DNA of 64,000 bases from NCBI GenBank assembly GCA_030584005.1, contig CP129486.1, positions 1,553,556 through 1,617,555 on the forward strand, read 5' to 3'. Made by a program: the position numbers and the translations under genes. The notes under the pieces were generated by a model that was given only the letters and a program-made list of their open reading frames with translations, did not search any database and was not told where the DNA came from. The DNA is from Bdellovibrionota bacterium. GTDB taxonomy: Bacteria > Bdellovibrionota_C > UBA2361 > JAFLCA01. Of this stretch, positions 54,051 to 61,603 are shown piece by piece (positions within the stretch are counted from its first letter, which is position 1; each line of letters begins with the position of its first letter).

Positions 54051-55145
54051 CTACCTCGGGGCTTCTGTGCCCAGGTTCAATACGAACCCCACACAAATCA
54101 GGATCAGGTTCGCACTCCAGGCGGCTGCCAGAGGAGGTAGGATGTCCGCTCTCCCGAGTGAAAGGCTCATTGAGTGCATGGCATAGTAGGTGAACGCCAG
54201 CACGAGGCCGGCGACGAACCCAATTGCTAAGCTACCAGAACGCGCCGATGTCAGGGCAAAGGGCAGTGCGGCAAAGGGAAGAATAAGTGACAGGAAAGGA
54301 AATGCGATCTTGTGGTGCAGATCAGGCAGGTAGCTTGTAATGCTGAGTCCGTGGCGCTGCTGTTTGCGAATAAATCTTCGAAACTGACGAAAGCTCATCG
54401 TCTCCGGATCGCTGTTCATCTCATAGAAGTCCATGGGTGCTTCATTAATTGCCAGTGGCAGACTCTTGAACGGGCGCACATTGGGAGTCGAACTCTCCTC
54501 CGCAAACGCGTACTCAGTGACTCCATGCATCGTCCAGCCAAGCCCCGGGCCCACCCACTGCGCGGAGTCGGCGACTATACGTTTCTGTAGACGATGCTTC
54601 TGGTCAAACTCCAACACCGTAACCCGATGCAGGGAGCTAGTTCTAGAATCGAAGCTGCCTACCGAGTAGTAGCGCTCTCCCGACCTCCACCAGATATCGC
54701 TCTGGCTGTATCCGCCCTTGACGTCCTTCTTTCTTATATCGATGTTGTAAATCTCTTTGGCCCGACGCATCGAAGACGGGACGATCGTCTCATTGAGTAA
54801 CAGTGTAATTATGCTCAAGGCTAACCCTGTGATCACAAAAGGACGCAGGACGTATGACATCCTAATGCCCGAGGCCCGCATGGCGGTGATCTCCGAGTTC
54901 TTGCCGAGCGAACCGACCGTGAACAGGGTCGCGACCAAAATAGCCACGGGGAGCATCGTTGCAACCATCTGCGGCACTTTCAAAAGAAAGTAGGACAGCA
55001 TGTGGGAAAAACCTGCATCTTCGGCGATTAAATTGTCGATGCGCTCGAAGAAATCAATCACCAGGAACAGAAGGGTGAAGACGAGAAGGCTCAGCAGCAC
55101 ATTCTGAAGCAGCAGTCGGAAAAGGTAGCGGGTGAGTATCTGCAT
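54051..55145 (-). CDS. lptG: LPS export ABC transporter permease LptG
   Basis: LptG is one half of the inner-membrane permease of the Lpt bridge that moves LPS to the outer membrane. The conserved N-terminal amphipathic and first helix (LTRYLFRLLLQNVLLSLLVF), LLKVPQMVATMLPVAILVAT and GKNSEITAMRASGIRM are present. A large periplasmic jellyroll domain and two C-terminal helices (KIAFPFLSLILPFAALPFAL, GSLAIGFVAGLVLAF) follow. Its 364 residues are normal. It starts only three bases after the lptF stop. Confidence 0.96.
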   Translation of the reverse strand: MQILTRYLFRLLLQNVLLSLLVFTLLFLVIDFFERIDNLIAEDAGFSHMLSYFLLKVPQMVATMLPVAILVATLFTVGSLGKNSEITAMRASGIRMSYVLRPFVITGLALSIITLLLNETIVPSSMRRAKEIYNIDIRKKDVKGGYSQSDIWWRSGERYYSVGSFDSRTSSLHRVTVLEFDQKHRLQKRIVADSAQWVGPGLGWTMHGVTEYAFAEESSTPNVRPFKSLPLAINEAPMDFYEMNSDPETMSFRQFRRFIRKQQRHGLSITSYLPDLHHKIAFPFLSLILPFAALPFALTSARSGSLAIGFVAGLVLAFTYYAMHSMSLSLGRADILPPLAAAWSANLILICVGFVLNLGTEAPR

Positions 55146-55148
55146 GGC

Positions 55149-56384
55149 TCAGGCGGCCCCCTTAGCCTGCATTCGTCGAAATTTCGCAATAACACTCTGC
55201 TGTAGCCCGCCGAAGAAATGCTCAAGTCCTTCCGCGACCGAGTGCCACTGCTCCGAAGACACCTTGTGAATGAGAAGTACAGTCAAGACCATGCAGAATA
55301 TATTGGGGGCCCAGACGGCCAGCCACGGGGACAACGAGCCTGTCTCGGCGAGCGCTACGGTTACCGATAGGAGACCGTAATACGACACGAATAACAGTAA
55401 CCCCAGCACAAGTGAAAGCGCCGCTCCCCAGGTGCGGTGCATGCGGGGTTGCTGCACTCCAAGGGGCAGGGCCAAAAGGGTGAGCAGAAAGGACGCAAAT
55501 GGCATGGCGCTTCGAAGACCAAGCTCTAGGCGGGCCTTCAATCCGCGTTGTGCAAGATCCTCTGCGCGTTCTTCGCTGCTGACCATGCCTTGATCTGCAC
55601 GGGCGATCTCAGCCATCAATGCGTCATTATTCATTTCTCGCATCTTGGCCGTTGATCTGCCGCCGCTATCGAAGAACTCTGCAGCGGAGAGGGTCAGGTA
55701 GTTGTTGCGAAAGTTGGTGACTACGTATTTCCCATCGATAAGCTCATGCATAGCTCCAGAGGTCATGATCAGGGTAATGGTCTGGGCCTGTTCATTCGAG
55801 TGAATCTTGCCCTCATCGGCTATGATGATGCGGGGCGGCCCCTCTGCTCGGCGGTCTTCGATAATGCCGCGGGAAAACCGGCCGGAGAAGGGCTCGACTT
55901 CCTCTGCGTACAGCGTGACAGCACCTAGCCGGTTAAAGATGCCCGGTTCAAGCCCTGAGGTGCTGCGGCTCCTCGCGATGTCAAAAAGAGTCTGGGAGAG
56001 AGTTTGAAACCCCCAGGCCTTTAACTCATTCGATACGTATAACGTCACGAGCGCCACGGAGAGGCCGAACAGAACAGTCGGTAGAAGCAGCTGGTACAAA
56101 CTGATCCCACTGGCCCTTAGGACGATTATCTCGGAGTCTCCCGATAGTCTCCCTATAGCGAGCATTACGCCGAGAAGCGCTGAGAGCGGGAGGGCGATCT
56201 CGAGGAAGGTGGGGATGATGGAGAAGAAGGCCATCGCTATCTGTGAGAGTTCAACGCCCTTGTTCACTATGAGTGCGGCAAAACGCAGCATGCGCAGGGT
56301 CAGCAAGATCCCAGTAAAGGCGAACAGCGCAATTGCGAAGTACAGCAGCTGCTCCCTTAAAAGATAGCGGGTTATGATGCGCAT
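55149..56384 (-). CDS. lptF: LPS export ABC transporter permease LptF
   Basis: LptF is the partner of LptG. The first helix (RYLLREQLLYFAIALFAFTG), FFSIIPTFLEIALPLSALLG and the characteristic GDSEIIVLRASGISLYQLL are visible. The periplasmic domain (PGIFNRLGAVTLYAEEVEPF) and the C-terminal helices (ARLELGLRSAMPFASFLLTL, WGAALSLVLGLLLFVSYYGL) follow. Its 411 residues are slightly long, due to a C-terminal cytoplasmic tail. lptB, lptC and lptA are not in the window. Confidence 0.96.
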   Translation of the reverse strand: MRIITRYLLREQLLYFAIALFAFTGILLTLRMLRFAALIVNKGVELSQIAMAFFSIIPTFLEIALPLSALLGVMLAIGRLSGDSEIIVLRASGISLYQLLLPTVLFGLSVALVTLYVSNELKAWGFQTLSQTLFDIARSRSTSGLEPGIFNRLGAVTLYAEEVEPFSGRFSRGIIEDRRAEGPPRIIIADEGKIHSNEQAQTITLIMTSGAMHELIDGKYVVTNFRNNYLTLSAAEFFDSGGRSTAKMREMNNDALMAEIARADQGMVSSEERAEDLAQRGLKARLELGLRSAMPFASFLLTLLALPLGVQQPRMHRTWGAALSLVLGLLLFVSYYGLLSVTVALAETGSLSPWLAVWAPNIFCMVLTVLLIHKVSSEQWHSVAEGLEHFFGGLQQSVIAKFRRMQAKGAA

Positions 56385-56453
56385 AGCGGGAATGAGAATA
56401 CTCTGAATCGCAAAGCCGCACTATCGGATGAAGATTGATATTGGGGGATAAAC

Positions 56454-56479
56454 AAAGGGCCCAACCAAGTGGGCCCTTT
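56454..56479 (-). terminator. Hairpin terminator downstream of rpsU
   Basis: AAAGGGCCCA (56454-56463) pairs perfectly with TGGGCCCTTT (56470-56479) around a six-base loop. On the minus strand it is followed by TTTGTTTATC. It lies between the rpsU stop and the lptF start, so it most likely ends rpsU transcription. Confidence 0.75.
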
Positions 56480-56550
56480 TCAGATTCAATCTTTTTCAAG
56501 ACGCAATCTTATTGTACGGAAAATCTGGTACGCCTGTAGCAACCCGTCGG

Positions 56551-56940
56551 CTAGAAGGTCATGAACGGATTCTTTTTCTGGCGAGCTTCTTCTTTGCGCG
56601 ATTTCTTCAGCGCTTCCTTCTGCTTCCTCTTCCTGCGCTCGGAGGGCTTTTCGTAATAGCGGCGAAGCTTGAGCTCTTTGAAAAGGCCTTCCTTGATCAG
56701 CTTCCGCTTTAGGATTTTCATGGCCTTCTCTATGCTATGGTCGACCACCACTTCCATGGCACCGGACTTTTGACGATCTCCGCGGTCGCGATCGAAGCCA
56801 CCAGCGCGATCAGAAGTTCCGGCATCGCTGCCTCGTGAGTACGAACCTTCGCGTCCCCGAGAGGAGTGACCGTTAAGGCCAGCAGGATTATCCTGACGAC
56901 CCTCTGAACCTTGATTGTACTCGCGCCTACCTTCGCTCAC
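56551..56940 (-). CDS. rpsU: 30S ribosomal protein S21 with a long disordered N-terminal extension
   Basis: The C-terminal 68 residues are a standard bS21 protein (MEVVVDHSIEKAMKILKRKL, RRYYEKPSERRKRKQKEAL). In front of it lies about 60 residues rich in Arg, Gly, Ser and Asp (SRGREGSYSRGSDAG, RAGGFDRDRGDRQKSG), resembling RGG-type disordered tails. The extension looks genuine: GGGAG lies five bases upstream of the GTG at 56940, whereas the internal ATG at 56757 has no ribosome site. Its role is unknown; bS21 binds near the 3' end of 16S rRNA at the anti-Shine-Dalgarno, so the tail could contact mRNA or another factor. Confidence 0.85.
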   Translation of the reverse strand: MSEGRREYNQGSEGRQDNPAGLNGHSSRGREGSYSRGSDAGTSDRAGGFDRDRGDRQKSGAMEVVVDHSIEKAMKILKRKLIKEGLFKELKLRRYYEKPSERRKRKQKEALKKSRKEEARQKKNPFMTF

Positions 56941-57255
56941 ATTAACTCCCAATATGCTGATGATGTACTACCGCGCTCTGCGAATCTCGAAAAGTACGTG
57001 CACCCGAACGCCATGATGTGCTCGACACGACGTCGCACACGGCGTACTGCGAGCTACGTCAAATGTGCACGCGAACGTACACGTAGCCCATCGCCTGTAA
57101 ACGACTGTCGGGGAAGTCTATTACCTTAATTTTATTACGAAAGTAAAGACTGCGCGGCAAAATTAACTGCTTGAATGGAGCGCCCATTCGACAGGCCCGA
57201 GAGGGCGATCAGGGGTCTTAAGCTTACCTGATACATTCCAATAGGTTAGCGCTCC
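56941..57255. other. 315-base non-coding region upstream of rpsU
   Basis: This region separates rpsU from the phosphoesterase gene, both on the minus strand. It holds the rpsU promoter region and an AT-rich patch (TTACCTTAATTTTATTACG, 57121-57139). ACACGACGTCGCACACGGCG around 57026 is GC-rich. No RNA gene or repeat copy is recognised. Confidence 0.35.
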
Positions 57256-58182
57256 CTATGGTGCGTGAAGCTCAAGGACGCTCGTTTCCCCGGGACAGTT
57301 AATTCTGAAGGGGATCTCTACCATGCCAAGCCCGCGACTGACAAAGAGGGAGCAGCGATCGGACAATCGTATCAATCCCTCGCCAAAGGGTCGATGGCGA
57401 ATGCCATAGGTCATCGCGCCGAGAAGGGGCAGTTTAATCTGTCCACCATGGGTGTGGCCGGCCAAAACAAGGTCGAAGTTGGTGGCGATCTGCTCCGAGT
57501 AGTCTCGGACGAGATCGGGGTTGTGCGTAAGTAGGATCGCTGGATTGCGGGGCTGCAGGGGGAGTTTAGGCAGGCCATTCCAATAGTCATCAGTAGCCCA
57601 AATGTGTAATGCGGCGCTGCCGCGTCGTACGGTCACCCATTCGTTGACGGCGACCTGTATCTGTTGGGCAGCGAGCTGGGAGATGCATACAGCGCTGCGG
57701 GACCATCGATCATGATTACCGAGACAACCGATAGCGCCGTGGTGTGGAGCTACCGAAGAGATAGCCTGTGCCAGGTCCTTGTAAATCAAAGCAGGGAGGT
57801 CGGGGTCGGATAGCTTTACAAAGCGCTGATTACGGGGCGGCCACGGTTTCCACTGGTATGCACGATCTGGGATCCAGAGAAAGTCGCCGCCCAGCATGAG
57901 CAGATCGATCTCCCCGTAGAGAGACTGCAGGGCCTGCTCCAACCATTCATTCGGATAAAAGAGGCTGAGGTGCACATCGCTGATGAACCCGATACGGAAC
58001 CCCTGGAGGTCGGAGGGGAGGTTGGGGATAGGGATACGATGGAAGGATTTTTCAAACTCTCCCGTCGTAGAAAGGGAGGGGGTTCCAACCCCCAGGGCTG
58101 CCAGACTTGCGCCGCCGAGAAGCGCCGATTGGAGCAGTCGGCGTCGCGAAAATCGTAAAGGTCTCATCAAGTTATCGGTCAT
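57256..58182 (-). CDS. Tat-exported metallophosphoesterase
   Basis: The signal FSRRRLLQSALLGG is a twin-arginine (Tat) type, so the folded enzyme is probably periplasmic. The calcineurin-like active-site motifs occur in order: ISDVHLS, LGGDFLW, LGNHDRW, LLTHNPD and LAGHTHGGQ. This matches the YaeI/lipid A-related phosphodiesterase subgroup. The substrate is unproven. The ATG at 58182 is used; another at 58167 is possible. The gene directly upstream runs divergently. Confidence 0.93.
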   Translation of the reverse strand: MTDNLMRPLRFSRRRLLQSALLGGASLAALGVGTPSLSTTGEFEKSFHRIPIPNLPSDLQGFRIGFISDVHLSLFYPNEWLEQALQSLYGEIDLLMLGGDFLWIPDRAYQWKPWPPRNQRFVKLSDPDLPALIYKDLAQAISSVAPHHGAIGCLGNHDRWSRSAVCISQLAAQQIQVAVNEWVTVRRGSAALHIWATDDYWNGLPKLPLQPRNPAILLTHNPDLVRDYSEQIATNFDLVLAGHTHGGQIKLPLLGAMTYGIRHRPFGEGLIRLSDRCSLFVSRGLGMVEIPFRINCPGETSVLELHAP

Positions 58183-58307
58183 GACGGCTTCCTAAAACCT
58201 TCGGTGGGTGTCGGGGCCCTGGAATATGTGCAAATTCCCGCGCTCCTGGCGGCAAGTGCTGCATCTCAACATATGCACGGATTTGCATATAGGTGGGGTA
58301 CGTGATC

Positions 58308-58670
58308 ATGGACCAGAGTCGCGCACTAAATAAACTCAATGAGTCTGCAGATCTCATCCAGATGATCGAGAGTCTGTTAGATCCCGGTGTAATTCAGCAC
58401 ATGTCGCCCTCGACAATCTCCGGAATGCGAATAACCCTTCGCAATATCCGAGAGAGCGTGATGGCAAGTCACAATACTTTGGCTTCAAATTTTGTTGCGC
58501 GCAATCGAGCGACCGAGGCAACCCCACAAGCCGTTGCAGCGCCAACCGCGCAGACAGCAGGCGCGGAATCTCCAATAACCAAGACGGTATCTGCTCCGAC
58601 TGCCGCGGAACTCAAGCGGCGCGACCTAAGGGCGTCCCTAGAGAAGATTGTGATGGACCGCCAGCAATAG
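58308..58670 (+). CDS. Small unknown protein with a helical N-terminus
   Basis: 120 residues from the ATG at 58308, which has GGTGGGG upstream. The N-terminal 50 residues are helical (LNKLNESADLIQMIESLLDP), followed by an Ala/Thr/Pro-rich low-complexity middle and a basic C-terminal helix (LKRRDLRASLEKIVMDRQ). This resembles a small adaptor or nucleoid-type protein, but no family is recognised. It is convergent with the zinc-ribbon gene, 21 bases away. Confidence 0.65.
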   Translation: MDQSRALNKLNESADLIQMIESLLDPGVIQHMSPSTISGMRITLRNIRESVMASHNTLASNFVARNRATEATPQAVAAPTAQTAGAESPITKTVSAPTAAELKRRDLRASLEKIVMDRQQ

Positions 58671-58691
58671 GCAAGGTGTCGGGTTATTGAT

Positions 58692-58982
58692 TTATTTCTT
58701 GAACAACGTTCCGAAGAACTTTTCGGACCAGTGCTCGCTCTGCTTTGACGAGGTAATGATCTGCTCCAACTCGCCACCATCGAGCCATACTCCCCCACAT
58801 TTGGGGCAGCGATCGATTACCACACCCATCATGGTGAGTTGCTCTAGGGGCTGACCCTCGACCGGACAGGCTCGCGTTGCCGTTGTCTTGCGTTGCTGGA
58901 GTCGAGCCAGAGCAGCCTTGTTTTGTGACTCGAAGTACTGTTCTTCCTGTGCTCTTCGTCTGTCTTCCCACGAGTCGTTCAT
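58692..58982 (-). CDS. zf-TFIIB-domain zinc-ribbon protein
   Basis: 96 residues with the zf-TFIIB signature: ACPVEGQPLEQLTMMGVVID followed by RCPKCGGVWLDGGELEQII. In the N-terminal half-site one Cys is replaced (CPVEG instead of CPxC), so only the second knuckle has both Cys. Such proteins are often small single-domain genes of unknown role. It starts just downstream, in transcription direction, of the 54-bp repeat array. Confidence 0.88.
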   Translation of the reverse strand: MNDSWEDRRRAQEEQYFESQNKAALARLQQRKTTATRACPVEGQPLEQLTMMGVVIDRCPKCGGVWLDGGELEQIITSSKQSEHWSEKFFGTLFKK

Positions 58983-59065
58983 AATTTACTCCTGATGATG
59001 AAGGTCTTTCTATAATTGCTACAGGACATTGGGCACGGGGGCAAGGGATCGCGCCGAGGGACAGC

Positions 59066-59379
59066 CGCGTAATCCGAATCTTGGGTACCAAGTTCGGATA
59101 GCAGCAATAATGAAACCATCGCGTAATCCGAATCTTGGGTACCAAGTTCGGATAGCAGCAATAATGAAACCATCGCGTAATCCGAATCTTGGGCACCAAG
59201 TTCGGATAGCAGCAATAATGAAACCATCGCGTAATCCGAATCTTGGGCACCAAGTTCGGATAGCAGCAATAATGAAACCATCGCGTAATCCGAATCTTGG
59301 GTACCAAGTTCGGATAGCAGCAATAATGAAACCATCGCGTAATCCGAATCTTGGGCACCAAGTTCGGATAGCAGCAATA
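59066..59379. repeat. Six tandem 54-bp palindromic units abutting tRNA-Gly
   Basis: The units start at 59066, 59120, 59174, 59228, 59282 and 59336 and are exactly 54 bp apart. Each carries a near-perfect palindrome: ATCCGAATCTTGG, then three central bases, then CCAAGTTCGGAT (one bulge), followed by AGCAGCAATAATGAAACCAT. Units 1, 2 and 5 have GGGTACC at the centre, and units 3, 4 and 6 have GGGCACC. The last unit is cut off exactly at the CCA end of tRNA-Gly(GCC) (59379/59380). Since 54 is a multiple of three, both strands show an artificial 18-residue-repeat reading frame with no credible start or ribosome site. I do not treat it as a gene. Confidence 0.92.
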
Positions 59380-59456
59380 TGGAGCGGGCGAAGAGATTCG
59401 AACTCTCGGCCTCTTCCTTGGCAAGGAAGCGCTCTAGCCAGCTGAGCTACGCCCGC
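59380..59456 (-). tRNA. tRNA-Gly(GCC)
   Basis: The minus strand starts GCGGGCGTAGCTCAG. The anticodon arm is CTTCC-TTGCCAA-GGAAG with anticodon GCC, and the T-arm GAGAGTTCGAATCTC is intact. The acceptor 3' strand CGCCCGC is followed by discriminator T and an encoded CCA (59380-59382), directly beside the tandem array. Confidence 0.96.
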
Positions 59457-59574
59457 GTTCCGACGACCTTTATAGTGAAGCCCGCGGTAAAAATCAATTT
59501 TATAGGGCTCTTAGTTTTTAGGGCTTGGGGAGTATTTGCTCCCCCTGCAGTGGTTCGATAGAGTAGGGGGGTCT

Positions 59575-59647
59575 GCGGGTGTAACTCAGCTGGTAGAGTG
59601 CTTGCTTCCCAAGCAAGATGTCGCGGGTTCGAGCCCCGTCACCCGCT
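59575..59647 (+). tRNA. tRNA-Gly(CCC)
   Basis: The gene starts GCGGGTGTAACTCAG. The anticodon arm is CTTGC-TTCCCAA-GCAAG with anticodon CCC, the T-arm is GCGGGTTCGAGCCCCGT and the 3' acceptor strand is CACCCGC. CCA is not encoded, unlike the neighbouring tRNA-Gly(GCC). The two genes are arranged head to head, 118 bases apart. Confidence 0.96.
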
Positions 59648-59682
59648 TACTGTCACCCGTTTTCACACAGATAGCACCTTCG

Positions 59683-60996
59683 ATGAACGCTGCTTGTGGA
59701 CAGTCGGAGCTATTGCCGAGGGCACGAAGGCTTGAAGCCCCGCGTTCGTTACGACTGGGCGATCTCGTCCAAATGCGATGGTGTGCGTTAGCCGGTCAGC
59801 TCGCGGTTTTTATCGCTGCCAGATTTGGATTAGGGCTGCAGCTTGATTGGCTGCCGCTTCTGACAATCCTCACCATTGGAGCGGCAAGCAACTTGGTGCT
59901 CGCCGTCTATCCGCATGGTGATGCGAATCTGCGCTGGGTGATTGGCTCAGTATTACTTCTTGATATCGTTCTCCTTACGGGCTTGCTCAGTTTTTACGGG
60001 GGGCACTCCAATCCATTTAGTTTGTTCTACCTCGTGCATGTGGTTTTGGCGGCGTTCCTGTTAGGGGTGCGCTGGATGTGGGTGATACTAGGGGCCAGCT
60101 CATTCGGCTACATGTTGCAGTTTTTCATTTATGTGCCGATTCATGCGTTGCACCAGCATGGAGAGGTAGCTACTGACCTGCACCTTAAAGGGATGCTTGT
60201 TGCCTTTGTATTAGTGGCGATGCTTCTGGGATACTTCCTGTCGCAAATGCGGTCGGCGCTCGATTCGGCGCGTGAAGAGATTCGATCTCTGGAGCAGAGG
60301 GCGCATCGAGACGAAAAGCTACTGGCGCTTTCGACACTTTCGGCAGGCGCGGCCCATGAACTTCGCACCCCCCTTGCGACAGTGAAGGTGGTGGTCGATG
60401 AGATGGCCAAAGGCTCCGTGAATGTGGAGCGGAGTGGCATCGACAAAGAGGATATTGCGTTACTGCAGCGTGAGGTATTGCGTTGTGAGGGGATACTAAG
60501 GAGCATGTCCGGAATCTCCGGCGATATCGAGGGAGAGATGCCACACCAATGCTCACTTACGGAGGTAATCGAGGGAGCAGTAAAGGAGCTCACCGCTCAG
60601 CAGCATGCAAGGTTGCTGGTGCAGGGTGCGGATCCGTGGCCTGTTGTCTTGCCGGTGCGCTCGGTGCAGCGGATGTTACTGTCTTTGATTCGGAACGCTT
60701 TTGATGCCTCGGAGCCCGCGGCTATGGTGCGATTAGTCGTGCAGCCAATGACGAGCCAGATTCAGGTTTCGGTTCAAGATTGCGGGTGCGGCATGTCGCA
60801 GGCCGTGCTTGCACGGCTTGGGGAGCCTTTCTTCTCAACCAAGCCGGTAGGGGCAGGAATGGGTCTTGGGGTGTTTCTAGTAAAGCGCTTTCTTAGCAGC
60901 TGCGGCGGGACTTTTGAGGTGGATTCGGGTGAAGGCAAGGGCACGACTATTACGGTGCGGTTGCCCCGTGTCTTCCGTTATGCGGAGGCTGCATGA
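59683..60996 (+). CDS. regB: RegB/PrrB-type redox sensor histidine kinase
   Basis: Six N-terminal helices carry the RegB signature GGHSNPF (pattern GGxxNPF, ubiquinone-linked redox sensing in characterised members) in LSFYGGHSNPFSLFYLVHVV. The cytoplasmic part has the HisKA box AGAAHELRTPLATVKVV and an HATPase domain (LSLIRNAFDASEP, VQDCGCGMSQ, AGMGLGVFLVKRF). The redox-active Cys described in the dimerisation linker of RegB is not obvious here. The ATG at 59683 is used because upstream codons run through tRNA-Gly(CCC). It overlaps regA by four bases (ATGA). Confidence 0.9.
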   Translation: MNAACGQSELLPRARRLEAPRSLRLGDLVQMRWCALAGQLAVFIAARFGLGLQLDWLPLLTILTIGAASNLVLAVYPHGDANLRWVIGSVLLLDIVLLTGLLSFYGGHSNPFSLFYLVHVVLAAFLLGVRWMWVILGASSFGYMLQFFIYVPIHALHQHGEVATDLHLKGMLVAFVLVAMLLGYFLSQMRSALDSAREEIRSLEQRAHRDEKLLALSTLSAGAAHELRTPLATVKVVVDEMAKGSVNVERSGIDKEDIALLQREVLRCEGILRSMSGISGDIEGEMPHQCSLTEVIEGAVKELTAQQHARLLVQGADPWPVVLPVRSVQRMLLSLIRNAFDASEPAAMVRLVVQPMTSQIQVSVQDCGCGMSQAVLARLGEPFFSTKPVGAGMGLGVFLVKRFLSSCGGTFEVDSGEGKGTTITVRLPRVFRYAEAA

Positions 60997-61511
60997 GCGT
61001 ACGCTACTTGGTGGTGGACGACGACGATGCGTTCCGCGATCGATTAATCCGCGCCATTCGTTCGCGTGGAGTTGAGGTGCATGGGGCTCACGATGGGGAG
61101 GCTGCTCTCGCGTTAATGCGCATGCATGCATTTGAGCGGGTCATCACCGATCTGAAAATGCCGGGCATCTCCGGGGTGGAGCTTGTACCGGCGCTCTTAG
61201 CGATCAACCCGGCGGTGCGCATTGTGGTACTGACCGGCTATGGCAGCATTGCGACAACGGTGCAGTGCGTGAGACGGGGGGCCGTTAATTATCTCACCAA
61301 ACCGGTTGAGGTGGACTATCTACTTGCTGCCTTTGACGCAGTCGCTGAACCGTCCGAAGCGCACTTTGCAACCCCGTCGTTGGCCAGTGTCGAGTGGAAC
61401 CATATCCAGAGGGTGCTCGACGAGTCAGAGGGCAACGTGTCCCGCGCCGCGAGAACGCTTGGTCTGCATCGACGCTCGCTCCAAAGGAAGCTGCAAAAGA
61501 TCGCGCGGTAG
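60993..61511 (+). CDS. regA: RegA/PrrA/ActR-type response regulator
   Basis: The receiver shows VVDDDDAFRDRL, the phospho-acceptor Asp in RVITDLKMPGISG, Thr in VVLTGYGSIATTV and Lys in YLTKPV. The C-terminal Fis-type helix-turn-helix (WNHIQRVLDESEGNVSRAAR, TLGLHRRSLQRKLQKIA) is the hallmark of RegA-type regulators. It controls respiration, carbon and nitrogen metabolism in characterised organisms. It is co-translated with regB. The tonB and His-rich membrane genes are conceivable targets, but no binding site could be confirmed. Confidence 0.95.
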   Translation: MSVRYLVVDDDDAFRDRLIRAIRSRGVEVHGAHDGEAALALMRMHAFERVITDLKMPGISGVELVPALLAINPAVRIVVLTGYGSIATTVQCVRRGAVNYLTKPVEVDYLLAAFDAVAEPSEAHFATPSLASVEWNHIQRVLDESEGNVSRAARTLGLHRRSLQRKLQKIAR

Positions 61512-61603
61512 AGCGGGGTCAGCATAACTGCGACATTCTGTCGCAGTGACTCTCTTATCGAACTTAGGCATAACTTTCCCCACTGTTGGTGGGGAGACGC
61601 CGT

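Noticed and set aside
59066..59379. CRISPR array
   Set aside because: Units are contiguous with no unique spacers, the period is constant at 54 bp with nearly identical copies, and no cas genes are nearby.
58979..59445. Open frames on both strands encoding 18-residue repeats across the 54-bp array
   Set aside because: The frames exist only because 54 is a multiple of three. There is no ribosome site, the frames run into tRNA-Gly, and both strands look alike because the unit is palindromic.
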